Source of the DNA: Desulfosporosinus cupriresistens
GTDB taxonomy: Bacteria > Bacillota > Desulfitobacteriia > Desulfitobacteriales > Desulfitobacteriaceae
DNA length: 36,018 nucleotides
Assembly: GCF_001707885.1 (NCBI RefSeq)
Contig: NZ_MASS01000046.1
Coordinates: 1 to 36,018 of the forward strand
Reading direction: 5' to 3'
Below the pieces are notes generated by a model, which was not told where the DNA came from, ran no database searches, and saw nothing but the letters and a program-made list of their open reading frames with translations. Positions 1 through 6,014 of the stretch are shown here, in pieces. Numbering within the stretch: the stretch's first letter is position 1; every line of letters begins with the position of its first letter. The position numbers and the translations under genes are program-made.

Positions 1-4
1 AAGA

Positions 5-40
5 CAAAAGGGACTACCTTTAGGGTAGCCCTCTTTGTGT
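5..40 (+). terminator. Probable Rho-independent terminator of an upstream unit
   Basis: A hairpin pairs GGG-CTACC (10-18, one bulged A) with GGTAGCCC (24-31) around a TTTAG loop. It is followed by the T-rich tail TCTTTGTGT. It probably ends a transcript that begins left of the window, possibly an rRNA operon, because the next element is an Ile-Ala tRNA pair as found in rRNA spacers. Confidence 0.6.
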
Positions 41-70
41 CCATTATTACCTTTTCTAGTGTAGAACAAA

Positions 71-145
71 GGTGATTAGGCTCAGTTGGTAGAATGTACG
101 CCTGATAAGCTCGAGGTTGGTGCTTCGTGCCAACTAAGGCGTTAC
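71..145 (+). pseudogene. Decayed tRNA-Ile (GAT) pseudogene
   Basis: The segment keeps the D-arm-like GGCTCAGTTGGTAGA and the anticodon region ACGCCTGATAAGC of bacterial tRNA-Ile(GAT). The anticodon stem is broken on its 3' side, the T-arm loop is abnormal, the acceptor strands do not pair and there is no CCA end. It lies directly before tRNA-Ala(TGC), the order seen in 16S-23S spacers. It is unlikely to give a working tRNA. Confidence 0.6.
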
Positions 146-163
146 TATTTAAGTTGATATTGT

Positions 164-239
164 GGGGGTATAGCTCAGCTGGGAGAGCACCTGCCTTGCA
201 AGCAGGGGGTCAGCGGTTCGATCCCGCTTACCTCCACCA
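164..239 (+). tRNA. tRNA-Ala (TGC)
   Basis: The acceptor GGGGGTA pairs with TACCTCC, followed by discriminator A and an encoded CCA. The anticodon loop TTGCAAG gives TGC. D and T arms are canonical. It is the first intact gene of the array. Confidence 0.97.
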
Positions 240-250
240 TAATATATTTT

Positions 251-327
<77 letters not shown>

Positions 328-345
328 TTTTAATTGGTTCCACAT

Positions 346-430
346 GCGGGAGTGGCGTAATTGGCAGACGCGCACGTTTGAGGGGCGTGTGGGTAACTCC
401 GTACGGGTTCAAGTCCCGTCTTCCGCACCA
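346..430 (+). tRNA. tRNA-Leu (GAG)
   Basis: A class II tRNA of 85 nt with a long variable arm (GTGGGTAACTCCGTAC region). The acceptor GCGGGAG pairs with CTTCCGC, and CCA is encoded. Anticodon stem CACGT/GCGTG encloses the loop TTGAGGG, giving GAG. Confidence 0.95.
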
Positions 431-449
431 AAGTTTTAAAGAAGTTTTT

Positions 450-468
450 GTGGAGAGGTACTCCACCA
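450..468 (+). other. Possible scar of a deleted tRNA-Ser gene
   Basis: GGAGAGGTACTC (452-463) resembles the 5' end of a class II serine tRNA, and it runs straight into CACCA, a tRNA 3' end. The piece also folds as a 6-bp hairpin (GTGGAG/CTCCAC). It could be a tRNA whose middle was lost, or just a processing hairpin. The match is short. Confidence 0.3.
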
Positions 469-475
469 ATAACAT

Positions 476-550
<75 letters not shown>

Positions 551-598
551 AGATATTGAGGTCATGAGTAAATGCTCTGGTCTAATATATATTGATTT

Positions 599-673
599 TG
601 GGGTGTCGCCAAGCGGTAAGGCACCAGACTTTGACTCTGGCATTCGGAGGTTCGAATCCTCCCACCCCAGCCA
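599..673 (+). tRNA. tRNA-Gln (TTG)
   Basis: The acceptor TGGGGTG pairs with CACCCCA, followed by G and CCA. The loop CTTTGAC gives anticodon TTG. The U1-A72 pair is normal for tRNA-Gln. Confidence 0.97.
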
Positions 674-677
674 GAAC

Positions 678-754
678 GGGCCATTAGCTCAGTCGGCTAG
701 AGCACCTGACTTTTAATCAGGGTGTCCCGCGTTCGAGTCGCGGATGGCCCACCA
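678..754 (+). tRNA. tRNA-Lys (TTT)
   Basis: The acceptor GGGCCAT pairs with ATGGCCC, followed by ACCA. The anticodon loop CTTTTAA gives TTT. Only 4 nt separate it from the preceding tRNA-Gln. Confidence 0.97.
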
Positions 755-788
755 AAAAATAATTTGTGTAACTCAGACCCTAATACAT

Positions 789-862
789 AGGGGATTAGTT
801 TAATGGTAGAACAGCGGTCTCCAAAACCGCTGGTGCGGGTTCAACTCCTGCATCCCCTGCCA
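789..862 (+). tRNA. tRNA-Trp (CCA)
   Basis: The acceptor AGGGGAT pairs with ATCCCCT, followed by G and CCA. Stem GCGGT/ACCGC holds the loop CTCCAAA, anticodon CCA. Confidence 0.97.
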
Positions 863-871
863 ATTTTTACC

Positions 872-947
872 GGCCCGTTGGTCAAGCGGTCTAAGACACC
901 GCCCTTTCACGGCGGTTACACGGGTTCGAATCCCGTACGGGTCACCA
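872..947 (+). tRNA. tRNA-Glu (TTC)
   Basis: The acceptor GGCCCGT pairs with ACGGGTC, followed by ACCA. Stem CCGCC/GGCGG holds the loop CTTTCAC, anticodon TTC. The 3' end abuts the tRNA-Val remnant with no spacer. Confidence 0.97.
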
Positions 948-971
948 GTTCGATCCTGTCATCGCCCACCA
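948..971 (+). pseudogene. 24-nt 3' remnant of a lost tRNA-Val
   Basis: GTTCGATCCTGT and CATCGCCCACCA are a T-loop, the 3' T-stem strand and the 3' acceptor strand with CCA. The acceptor would need a 5' GGGCGAT, the usual start of clostridial tRNA-Val(TAC), but that half is absent. The fragment is fused directly to the end of tRNA-Glu and sits before tRNA-Asp. Glu-Val-Asp is a common order in this group, so a tRNA-Val was probably deleted. Confidence 0.75.
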
Positions 972-976
972 ATCAT

Positions 977-1052
977 GGCCCCGTGGTGTAGTGGTTAACA
1001 TGCCTGCCTGTCACGCAGGAGATCGTCGGTTCAAGTCCGATCGGGGTCGCCA
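977..1052 (+). tRNA. tRNA-Asp (GTC)
   Basis: The acceptor GGCCCCG pairs with CGGGGTC, followed by G and CCA. Stem CCTGC/GCAGG holds the loop CTGTCAC, anticodon GTC. Confidence 0.97.
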
Positions 1053-1060
1053 TCATACTT

Positions 1061-1149
1061 GGAGGGGTGTCCGAGTGGTTTAAGGAGCTGGTCTTGAAAA
1101 CCAGTGACTCCGCAAGGGGCCGTGGGTTCGAATCCCACCCCTTCCGCCA
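1061..1149 (+). tRNA. tRNA-Ser (TGA)
   Basis: An 89-nt class II tRNA with a long variable arm (CTCCGCAAGGGGCC region). The acceptor GGAGGGG pairs with CCCTTCC, followed by GCCA. Stem CTGGT/ACCAG holds CTTGAAA, anticodon TGA. Confidence 0.96.
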
Positions 1150-1156
1150 ATATTTT

Positions 1157-1232
1157 GCCTCGGTAGCTCAGTCGGTAGAGCAGGGGACTGAAAATCCCCG
1201 TGTCGGCGGTTCGATTCCGTCCTGAGGCACCA
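1157..1232 (+). tRNA. tRNA-Phe (GAA)
   Basis: The acceptor GCCTCGG pairs with CTGAGGC (one G-T pair), followed by ACCA. Stem GGGGA/TCCCC holds CTGAAAA, anticodon GAA. Confidence 0.96.
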
Positions 1233-1240
1233 CTCAATCT

Positions 1241-1315
<75 letters not shown>

Positions 1316-1324
1316 ACTAATTTT

Positions 1325-1411
1325 GCCGATGTGGCGTAACTGGCAGACGCACGGGACTTAAAATCCCGCGGAGTAACATCCGTACCGGTTCGATTCCGGT
1401 CATCGGCACCA
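1325..1411 (+). tRNA. tRNA-Leu (TAA)
   Basis: Class II tRNA with an extended variable arm. The acceptor GCCGATG pairs with CATCGGC, followed by ACCA. Stem CGGGA/TCCCG holds CTTAAAA, anticodon TAA. It is the last gene of the array. Confidence 0.96.
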
Positions 1412-1455
1412 CATTGTCAAACCCATCATATAGGACAAGTTACAGAACCTAAAGT

Positions 1456-1495
1456 CCTTAAGTAGGAACGGATTTTAAGGGTTTTTTATTTTTAT
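1456..1495 (+). terminator. Weak terminator after the tRNA array
   Basis: CCTTAA (1456-1461) can pair with TTAAGG (1475-1480), and the run GTTTTTTATTTTT follows at once. The stem is short and AT-rich, but place and T-run suit the end of the tRNA transcript. Confidence 0.4.
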
Positions 1496-1642
1496 ACTAG
1501 CTAAAAGTCAGGGCAATGAAACAAAGCTCAGCTGTATTGCCTTATCACGACGAGGTAGTGGTCTAAGTAATAACTAGGCCGTTTTATGTTCACTGGTTCC
1601 AGAACTAAAGTAACAGTAAAAAGAGATATAAAATAGAGATAA

Positions 1643-1695
1643 ATCCGTGCAAATAAGAGCCCTCAGCAATGCTGAGGGCTCTTATTTGCATGGAT
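1643..1695. repeat. Near-perfect 25-bp inverted repeat (long hairpin)
   Basis: Arms 1643-1667 and 1671-1695 pair fully except one G-U, around the loop AAT. The core is GAGCCCTCAGC / GCTGAGGGCTC. The right side continues TTATTTG and the left mirrors it, so each strand would read as a strong terminator. No converging gene pair explains a bidirectional terminator here. It may be a leader element, a small RNA or a relic of a mobile element. Confidence 0.8.
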
Positions 1696-1736
1696 ACAGC
1701 TAGCATCGCAGAAGGAAACCTATCGATGCTAGCTGT
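1696..1736. repeat. Second 13-bp hairpin adjoining the first
   Basis: ACAGCTAGCATCG (1696-1708) is perfectly complementary to CGATGCTAGCTGT (1724-1736) around a 15-nt loop. It starts on the base after the previous hairpin ends, so the two form a tandem structure. Confidence 0.8.
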
Positions 1737-1807
1737 CATTTGAAACGCGCTTGCTGTAATTCTTGCAGTGGTCTCATTTAGCCACAACCGAAACAGGAGG
1801 TTTATTC

Positions 1808-1894
1808 ATGGATCGTGTTGAAAAGAGCAAAGAAAAGTACAAACACTATTTATCGATAAGTGGTAAAAAAGCAACAAAACAAAAATTTCATTAG
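1808..1894 (+). CDS. 28-aa small ORF with strong ribosome-binding site
   Basis: ATG follows AGGAGG (1795-1800) by 7 nt, a near-ideal site. The product is 28 residues, starts MDRVEKSKEKYKHY and is very basic (many Lys) with no membrane segment. I do not recognise it. It may be a genuine small protein, or the 5' end of a gene truncated by deletion, since other remnants lie nearby. It stands between the double hairpin and the sigma factor gene. Confidence 0.4.
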   Translation: MDRVEKSKEKYKHYLSISGKKATKQKFH

Positions 1895-1966
1895 AAAGTG
1901 AACCATTTAGTATATTTAATACACTCTTATTATAGAAGATAAACCCTGGAAGAAAGAAGGGATAAT

Positions 1967-2563
1967 ATGGTTAATGCTGACCTAATAAAACAATGTCAAA
2001 TGGGTGATTTGAATAGTTTTAGCGAGCTTTATCACTTATACAAAAAGAAGGCTTTAGGAACCGCTTACCTCATATCCAACAGAAAAGGAATAGCGGAGGA
2101 TATCGTACAGGAATCCTTTATTGAATGTTATAAAAGAATCCAAACCATAAAAAATCCAGATGCATTTGAAGCATGGTTTTATAAGATTCTAGTGCGAACA
2201 GGTTGGAGGATGGTGAAAAATCACAACTACTTTCTCCTCATGGGTAACCAAACTATGGAGGTTTTAAACGCCATGGATTTTAATTCCGAATTTGATAACA
2301 GCGAGACAAACCTGGTGGTACATGAAGCTTTAGCTCAATTAAGTTTACCATTGAAAACTGTCGTCATACTATATTACTTTAACGATATGACCATTGAAGA
2401 AATTTCAAAGGTGTTGGGCTGTTTTCCTGGAACTGTAAAATCCAGGCTTTATAATGCTAGAATAAAGCTCCACGACGTATTTAATGAAAATGAACTTAAT
2501 AGGTCTGCTGACAATATCTTTTTCACTAAAAGAAAGGAGTATGGTTTTGATGGAAATGCCTGA
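1967..2563 (+). CDS. ECF-type RNA polymerase sigma factor
   Basis: This 198-aa protein has the two-domain layout of extracytoplasmic-function sigma factors. A region 2 lies at about residues 12-85 (AEDIVQESFIECYKRI and the FEAWFYKIL segment, which contact the -10 and core polymerase). A region 4 helix-turn-helix lies at about 125-180 (LPLKTVVILYYFNDMTIEEI then GTVKSRLYNARIKL), which would read the -35. There is no region 1.1 or 3. The ATG follows an AGAAGGGATAAT stretch. The end overlaps the start of the next gene, the usual arrangement for a sigma factor and its cognate anti-sigma factor. The target genes cannot be told from this window. Confidence 0.9.
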   Translation: MVNADLIKQCQMGDLNSFSELYHLYKKKALGTAYLISNRKGIAEDIVQESFIECYKRIQTIKNPDAFEAWFYKILVRTGWRMVKNHNYFLLMGNQTMEVLNAMDFNSEFDNSETNLVVHEALAQLSLPLKTVVILYYFNDMTIEEISKVLGCFPGTVKSRLYNARIKLHDVFNENELNRSADNIFFTKRKEYGFDGNA

Positions 2564-3077
2564 ACTCGAGAAGAGAATCAAAGGGGCACTTTTGAGTAAA
2601 ACAGATGAAATAATACCAGCTGATGAAACTTTCACCCGAATTCTTGAGGGCCTTGAAAAGAAGCAAAAACGAAGAATTCTAAATATGAGCTATACTCACT
2701 GCATAATAGCCTTCATATGTGCAGTTTCTGTGATATTTGGAGCAACAATAATCCTATCAGTCAATGAAAAGGCTTCGGCAAGAGAAATAATAAACACCGT
2801 TACAACAGTAATTGTTTTGGATAAGAGTAAGAAGGTTGATGAAATAAACAATGACGAAAGTATTATACATACTGTTAACAATGATGCCAAACAGGGTATT
2901 GCTGATACTTCAAAGATAGTTGGAAATATCTTTTTTCTACAAACATTTACAAGCTGTTTTTTATTGAGCCAATTAAATGATTTAGAACTATATCTAAAAC
3001 TAATGATCATTGGGAAATTGACCCTTGCTCAAAATTGGTATGACGATAGGTTTTGGCATGGGCTAGTCCCAGCATAA
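2550..3077 (+). CDS. Probable membrane anti-sigma factor, unusual C-terminus
   Basis: I chose the ATG at 2550, which has AAAGGAG ten bases upstream and overlaps the sigma gene by 14 nt. An earlier in-frame ATG at 2541 sits almost on the Shine-Dalgarno. The product is 175 aa: a charged cytosolic N-terminus of about 50 residues (ELEKRIKGALL, FTRILEGLEKKQKRR), one transmembrane segment (IIAFICAVSVIFGATIIL) and an outer part. This topology, with the overlap, fits a single-pass anti-sigma factor that holds the ECF sigma at the membrane. The part after residue ~130 (VGNIFFLQTFTSC onward) is hydrophobic and Cys- and Trp-bearing, unlike a normal extracellular domain, so the tail may follow an old frameshift. 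No zinc-binding HxxxCxxC motif is visible. The function rests mainly on context. Confidence 0.55.
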   Translation: MEMPELEKRIKGALLSKTDEIIPADETFTRILEGLEKKQKRRILNMSYTHCIIAFICAVSVIFGATIILSVNEKASAREIINTVTTVIVLDKSKKVDEINNDESIIHTVNNDAKQGIADTSKIVGNIFFLQTFTSCFLLSQLNDLELYLKLMIIGKLTLAQNWYDDRFWHGLVPA

Positions 3078-3095
3078 TAAAGGGGAGGGTAGCAG

Positions 3096-4334
3096 ATGAG
3101 ACGGGGAAACATCATCAAATTAGTGGCCCTTGTGCTGCTTATGGCGGCAGCCGTAGTACTGTCGATTAAACCTTTTGTGGACCCCGTGAAAGGTATCCCG
3201 TTGGGTCTTGACTTACGTGGTGGAGTACACTTAGTGTTACAAGCCGAGCCTAATAAAAACGACACTCCGATTACAAACGATGATATGGACAAAGCGAAAG
3301 CGATTATCTCAAAGCGGGTCAATGATTTGGGGGTATCAGAACCCATAGTCCAAACAGACTATGATAAAAAACGAATGGTTATCGACTTAGCTGGTGTTAC
3401 GGATCCCGATAAAGCGGTGGATATTCTGAAATCTACGGCGAAGTTAACGTTTAGGGATCCCCAAGGCAATGTTGTGTTACAAGGGGATGAACTAACTGAA
3501 GCCAAGGCTGGGCAGGACCCAACCAATTCAAGCGGTTATGTTGTCAACTTAACATTCTCTACTGATGGAGGTAAAAAGTTTGGAGATTTAACAACCACAT
3601 ATCTCGGGCAAAAAATTGGCATCTATCTGGATGATAAACTCTTAAGAAATCCGATGATTGATACACCGATTCTTAACGGTCATGCCTATATCAACGGTTA
3701 TTCAACATTAGAGGCTGCAGCCAATCATGCCGTCCTTATGCGTTCTGGTTCATTACCTGTGAGCATGGCCATCGCTGAAAAGCGTCAGGTGGGAGCATCG
3801 TTGGGAATTGACTCCTTACACAAAAGCATTAAAGCTGGACTTTACGGTCTAATCTTTATCTTTCTTTTTATGCTGGTTTTCTATCGATTACCCGGTGTTG
3901 TAGCAGATTTTTCGCTGATCGTGTATGGCTTAATAGTTCTTTGGATTTTCTGGATGTTCGGAGTTGTCCTAACCCTTCCGGGCATCGCTGGTTTCATCCT
4001 CTCCATTGGGATGGCTGTGGACTTTAATATTATTATCTACGAGCGGGTTAAAGAGGAAGTTCGAGCTGGAAAATCCCTGAGGGCTGGTGTGGAAGCTGGA
4101 TTTAGCAGGGCTTTCATTACAGTTATTGATGCCCACGTGACGACGTTCATAGCCGCAATGACTCTCTATTACTTCGGAAGTGGTTCCATCAGAGGATTTG
4201 CGTTGACCTTAGGCGTTGGAATCATTGCCAGCTTGTTTACCGCGATTACGTTTACACGACTTGTGTTACGTTTAATTGTGGGAACGAGTTCAAAAATTAA
4301 AACAACCTGGTTTGGTGTAAGGAGGGAGGTATAA
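3096..4334 (+). CDS. secD: Protein translocase subunit SecD
   Basis: SecD (412 aa) works with SecF at the SecYEG channel and uses the proton gradient to pull exported proteins across the membrane. The N-terminal signal-anchor helix (residues ~7-25) is followed by the conserved GIPLGLDLRGGVHLVLQ motif and the periplasmic P1 domain. Five more membrane helices fill the C-terminal half, including GMAVDFNIIIYERVKEE, which carries the conserved Asp in helix 4. Length is typical for Bacillota. The start has GGGGAGGG just upstream. A TTGACC-n15-TATGAC sequence at about 3016-3042 may be a promoter inside the preceding gene. The stop TAA overlaps the secF ATG (TAATG), implying translational coupling. 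Confidence 0.97.
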   Translation: MRRGNIIKLVALVLLMAAAVVLSIKPFVDPVKGIPLGLDLRGGVHLVLQAEPNKNDTPITNDDMDKAKAIISKRVNDLGVSEPIVQTDYDKKRMVIDLAGVTDPDKAVDILKSTAKLTFRDPQGNVVLQGDELTEAKAGQDPTNSSGYVVNLTFSTDGGKKFGDLTTTYLGQKIGIYLDDKLLRNPMIDTPILNGHAYINGYSTLEAAANHAVLMRSGSLPVSMAIAEKRQVGASLGIDSLHKSIKAGLYGLIFIFLFMLVFYRLPGVVADFSLIVYGLIVLWIFWMFGVVLTLPGIAGFILSIGMAVDFNIIIYERVKEEVRAGKSLRAGVEAGFSRAFITVIDAHVTTFIAAMTLYYFGSGSIRGFALTLGVGIIASLFTAITFTRLVLRLIVGTSSKIKTTWFGVRREV

Positions 4335-5281
4335 TGGAAAAAGGACATCCAGCCACTTACGAAGAAGTACAAAAAATACATCCGCTATATTTTAATATTG
4401 TGAAGAAACGGTATTGGTGGTTTGCCATTTCCTTATTGGTAATTGTTCCCGGCATTATTTCTCTCTTCATGCAGGGGCTGAATTTAGGGATTGATTTTAA
4501 AGGCGGCACGATGATTGATATCACGTTCAAAAAGGCAGTGACGCAGACTGCGATTACGGATACTATGAAATCAGTTGGACTTGATGGCCCGGTGCAATTG
4601 TCCAATGGGAATACAAGTGCTTTGATCCGAACAGAGGCACTTGAAGAAACAAAACGAAATGAATTGTTAACTGCTTTGCAAACCAAGGTCGGAGAGTATG
4701 ACAAAACGACTCTCAAAGAGGATAAAGTAGGCCCGGCGATGGGACAAGAACTTACGAGAAATGCCTTTTTGGCCTTAGGTATTGCTATGGGTTTAATGAT
4801 CGCCTATATTTCGTTTCGGTTTCAGTTTGTCTTTGCTATCTCTGGGATAATTGCATTATTACACGATGTCTTAGTAGTTGTTGGCCTTTTTTCAATCTTT
4901 CAATGGCAGATTGACTCGTCGTTTGTGGCGGCAGTGTTGACAATCTTCGGATACTCTATTAACGACACGGTGGTTATCTTTGACCGGATTCGCGAGAATG
5001 AGGCAAAGATGAGGCGTGGAGACAGTTATGAGGACATGGTGGATAAGTCTGTTTGGCAGACGATGCGCCGATCCGTTAATACCGTTGTCACGGTATTGAT
5101 CGCTTTGTTCTCGGTATATATATTAGGTGGAGAATCGACTAAGGTCTTCTCTTTGGCAATGTTACTTGGAGTATTCAGTGGAGCTTACTCTTCGATTTTT
5201 AATGCTAGTCAAATCCTCGTGGAAATTAAGAGGCATATAAAGTATCTGCGAGGTAGAGGCAACAAGGCAGTTCGTGTTTAA
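4334..5281 (+). CDS. secF: Protein translocase subunit SecF
   Basis: SecF (315 aa) is the partner of SecD in the Sec accessory motor. It shows an N-terminal membrane helix (WWFAISLLVIVPGIISLF), the family motif GLNLGIDFKGGTMIDI, a short periplasmic domain, and five C-terminal helices with the conserved SINDTVVIFDRIRENE loop. The ATG shares one base with the secD stop codon. The ribosome-binding site GGAGGGAGG lies inside the end of secD. Size and motifs are complete and nothing suggests decay. Confidence 0.97.
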   Translation: MEKGHPATYEEVQKIHPLYFNIVKKRYWWFAISLLVIVPGIISLFMQGLNLGIDFKGGTMIDITFKKAVTQTAITDTMKSVGLDGPVQLSNGNTSALIRTEALEETKRNELLTALQTKVGEYDKTTLKEDKVGPAMGQELTRNAFLALGIAMGLMIAYISFRFQFVFAISGIIALLHDVLVVVGLFSIFQWQIDSSFVAAVLTIFGYSINDTVVIFDRIRENEAKMRRGDSYEDMVDKSVWQTMRRSVNTVVTVLIALFSVYILGGESTKVFSLAMLLGVFSGAYSSIFNASQILVEIKRHIKYLRGRGNKAVRV

Positions 5282-5295
5282 ATATAACTTTCCGG

Positions 5296-5478
5296 ATGCA
5301 CATGAGGCCACGGGGAAGGAGCAGCCAGGGTAAGCAATTATGTCACATCACTCATGGCAACTTCTCCAGAGATGTTAAAAATGTATCTGGGATTGACCTG
5401 GAAAAAATGGTGAAACAACTGACCGGGACGACTGATCTAGTTGGACAAACAATGAGAGGAGATACAAAACAGGCTTAA
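5296..5478 (+). pseudogene. 60-codon ORF, possibly the tail of a lost gene (flotillin-like?)
   Basis: The frame is open for 60 codons but the start has no convincing ribosome-binding site, and the first ~20 residues are Arg-rich and protein-unlike. The second half (FSRDVKNVSGIDLEKMVKQL) is a plausible amphipathic helix. It vaguely recalls the C-terminal TGIDLxxL segment of flotillin/SPFH proteins. I cannot establish homology from the sequence alone. The next stretch carries further gene debris, so a C-terminal remnant is the most likely reading. Confidence 0.25.
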
Positions 5479-5505
5479 AAAATCATGAAATTTAGCCTCA
5501 CAGTG

Positions 5506-5532
5506 TAGTTATTTCAATGATAATAAAATAAA
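5506..5532 (+). pseudogene. 27-bp copy of the 3' end of the DUF155-like gene
   Basis: The stretch 5506-5532 matches 33079-33105 at 26 of 27 positions. At the second site these bases encode the last residues (VVISML.K and stop) of a DUF155/RMD1-like C-terminus. Here the reading frame upstream is lost. Two tails of the same gene family in one window indicate duplication and deletion. Confidence 0.55.
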
Positions 5533-5611
5533 GAACAATTAAGACAACATTGTAACGGTAAAACGGTTATATTAGAATTATTGCTCTTAATTAAAGAGGA
5601 AGTCGAAACTC

Positions 5612-5741
5612 ATGGAGTTACCAACGATCAGCCAAGTTTTAAAAAGATTATGGTATTTCCACAAGAATGTTGCGATATTATGAGCAAATAAGACTTATTG
5701 AAGATCATCATTATATTATGCATCATCTAAGTGAATTTTAA
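5612..5741 (+). pseudogene. Truncated, frameshifted MerR-family regulator
   Basis: After a GAGGAAG site, the ATG opens with MELPTISQV. One frame away the sequence continues KDYGISTRMLRYYEQIRLIE, the winged-helix DNA-binding start of MerR-family activators. The frame changes within the run TTTTAAAAA near 5637-5645. Ten codons after RLIE the frame stops at 5741. The linker and effector domain that should follow are absent. It is therefore a remnant, broken both by the frameshift and by loss of the C-terminal part. Confidence 0.75.
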
Positions 5742-6014
5742 TTGGTAAGCTAGTGTGGAAAATTATATTTACACTAACTTACCCTTTTTAATTCTTTGAT
5801 ATAATTTTTTACAAAGAAACTACGGTTTTTAGAATGTATAAATAACAAATCGACAATTAATGATATTAAAAAATTAATTGTTAAGCTTTTTGTTTTTAAT
5901 GTGAAAGTAATACTCTAAAATTGTTAAAATCCAAACTTACTGGTATCATAAAAATACAAGCCTAAACGAGCTGGGGTTTTAGCAACAGACAAAATGAAGG
6001 ATTTGAAATAGATT
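5742..6014. other. AT-rich intergenic region with one hairpin
   Basis: No coding frame is apparent. ACAATTAAT (5853-5861) pairs with ATTAATTGT (5873-5881), and the T-rich TAAGCTTTTTGTTTTT follows, so this could be a weak terminator or leader hairpin for the GTPase gene at 6015. I see no clear sigma-A promoter and no good ribosome-binding site immediately before 6015. Confidence 0.4.
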
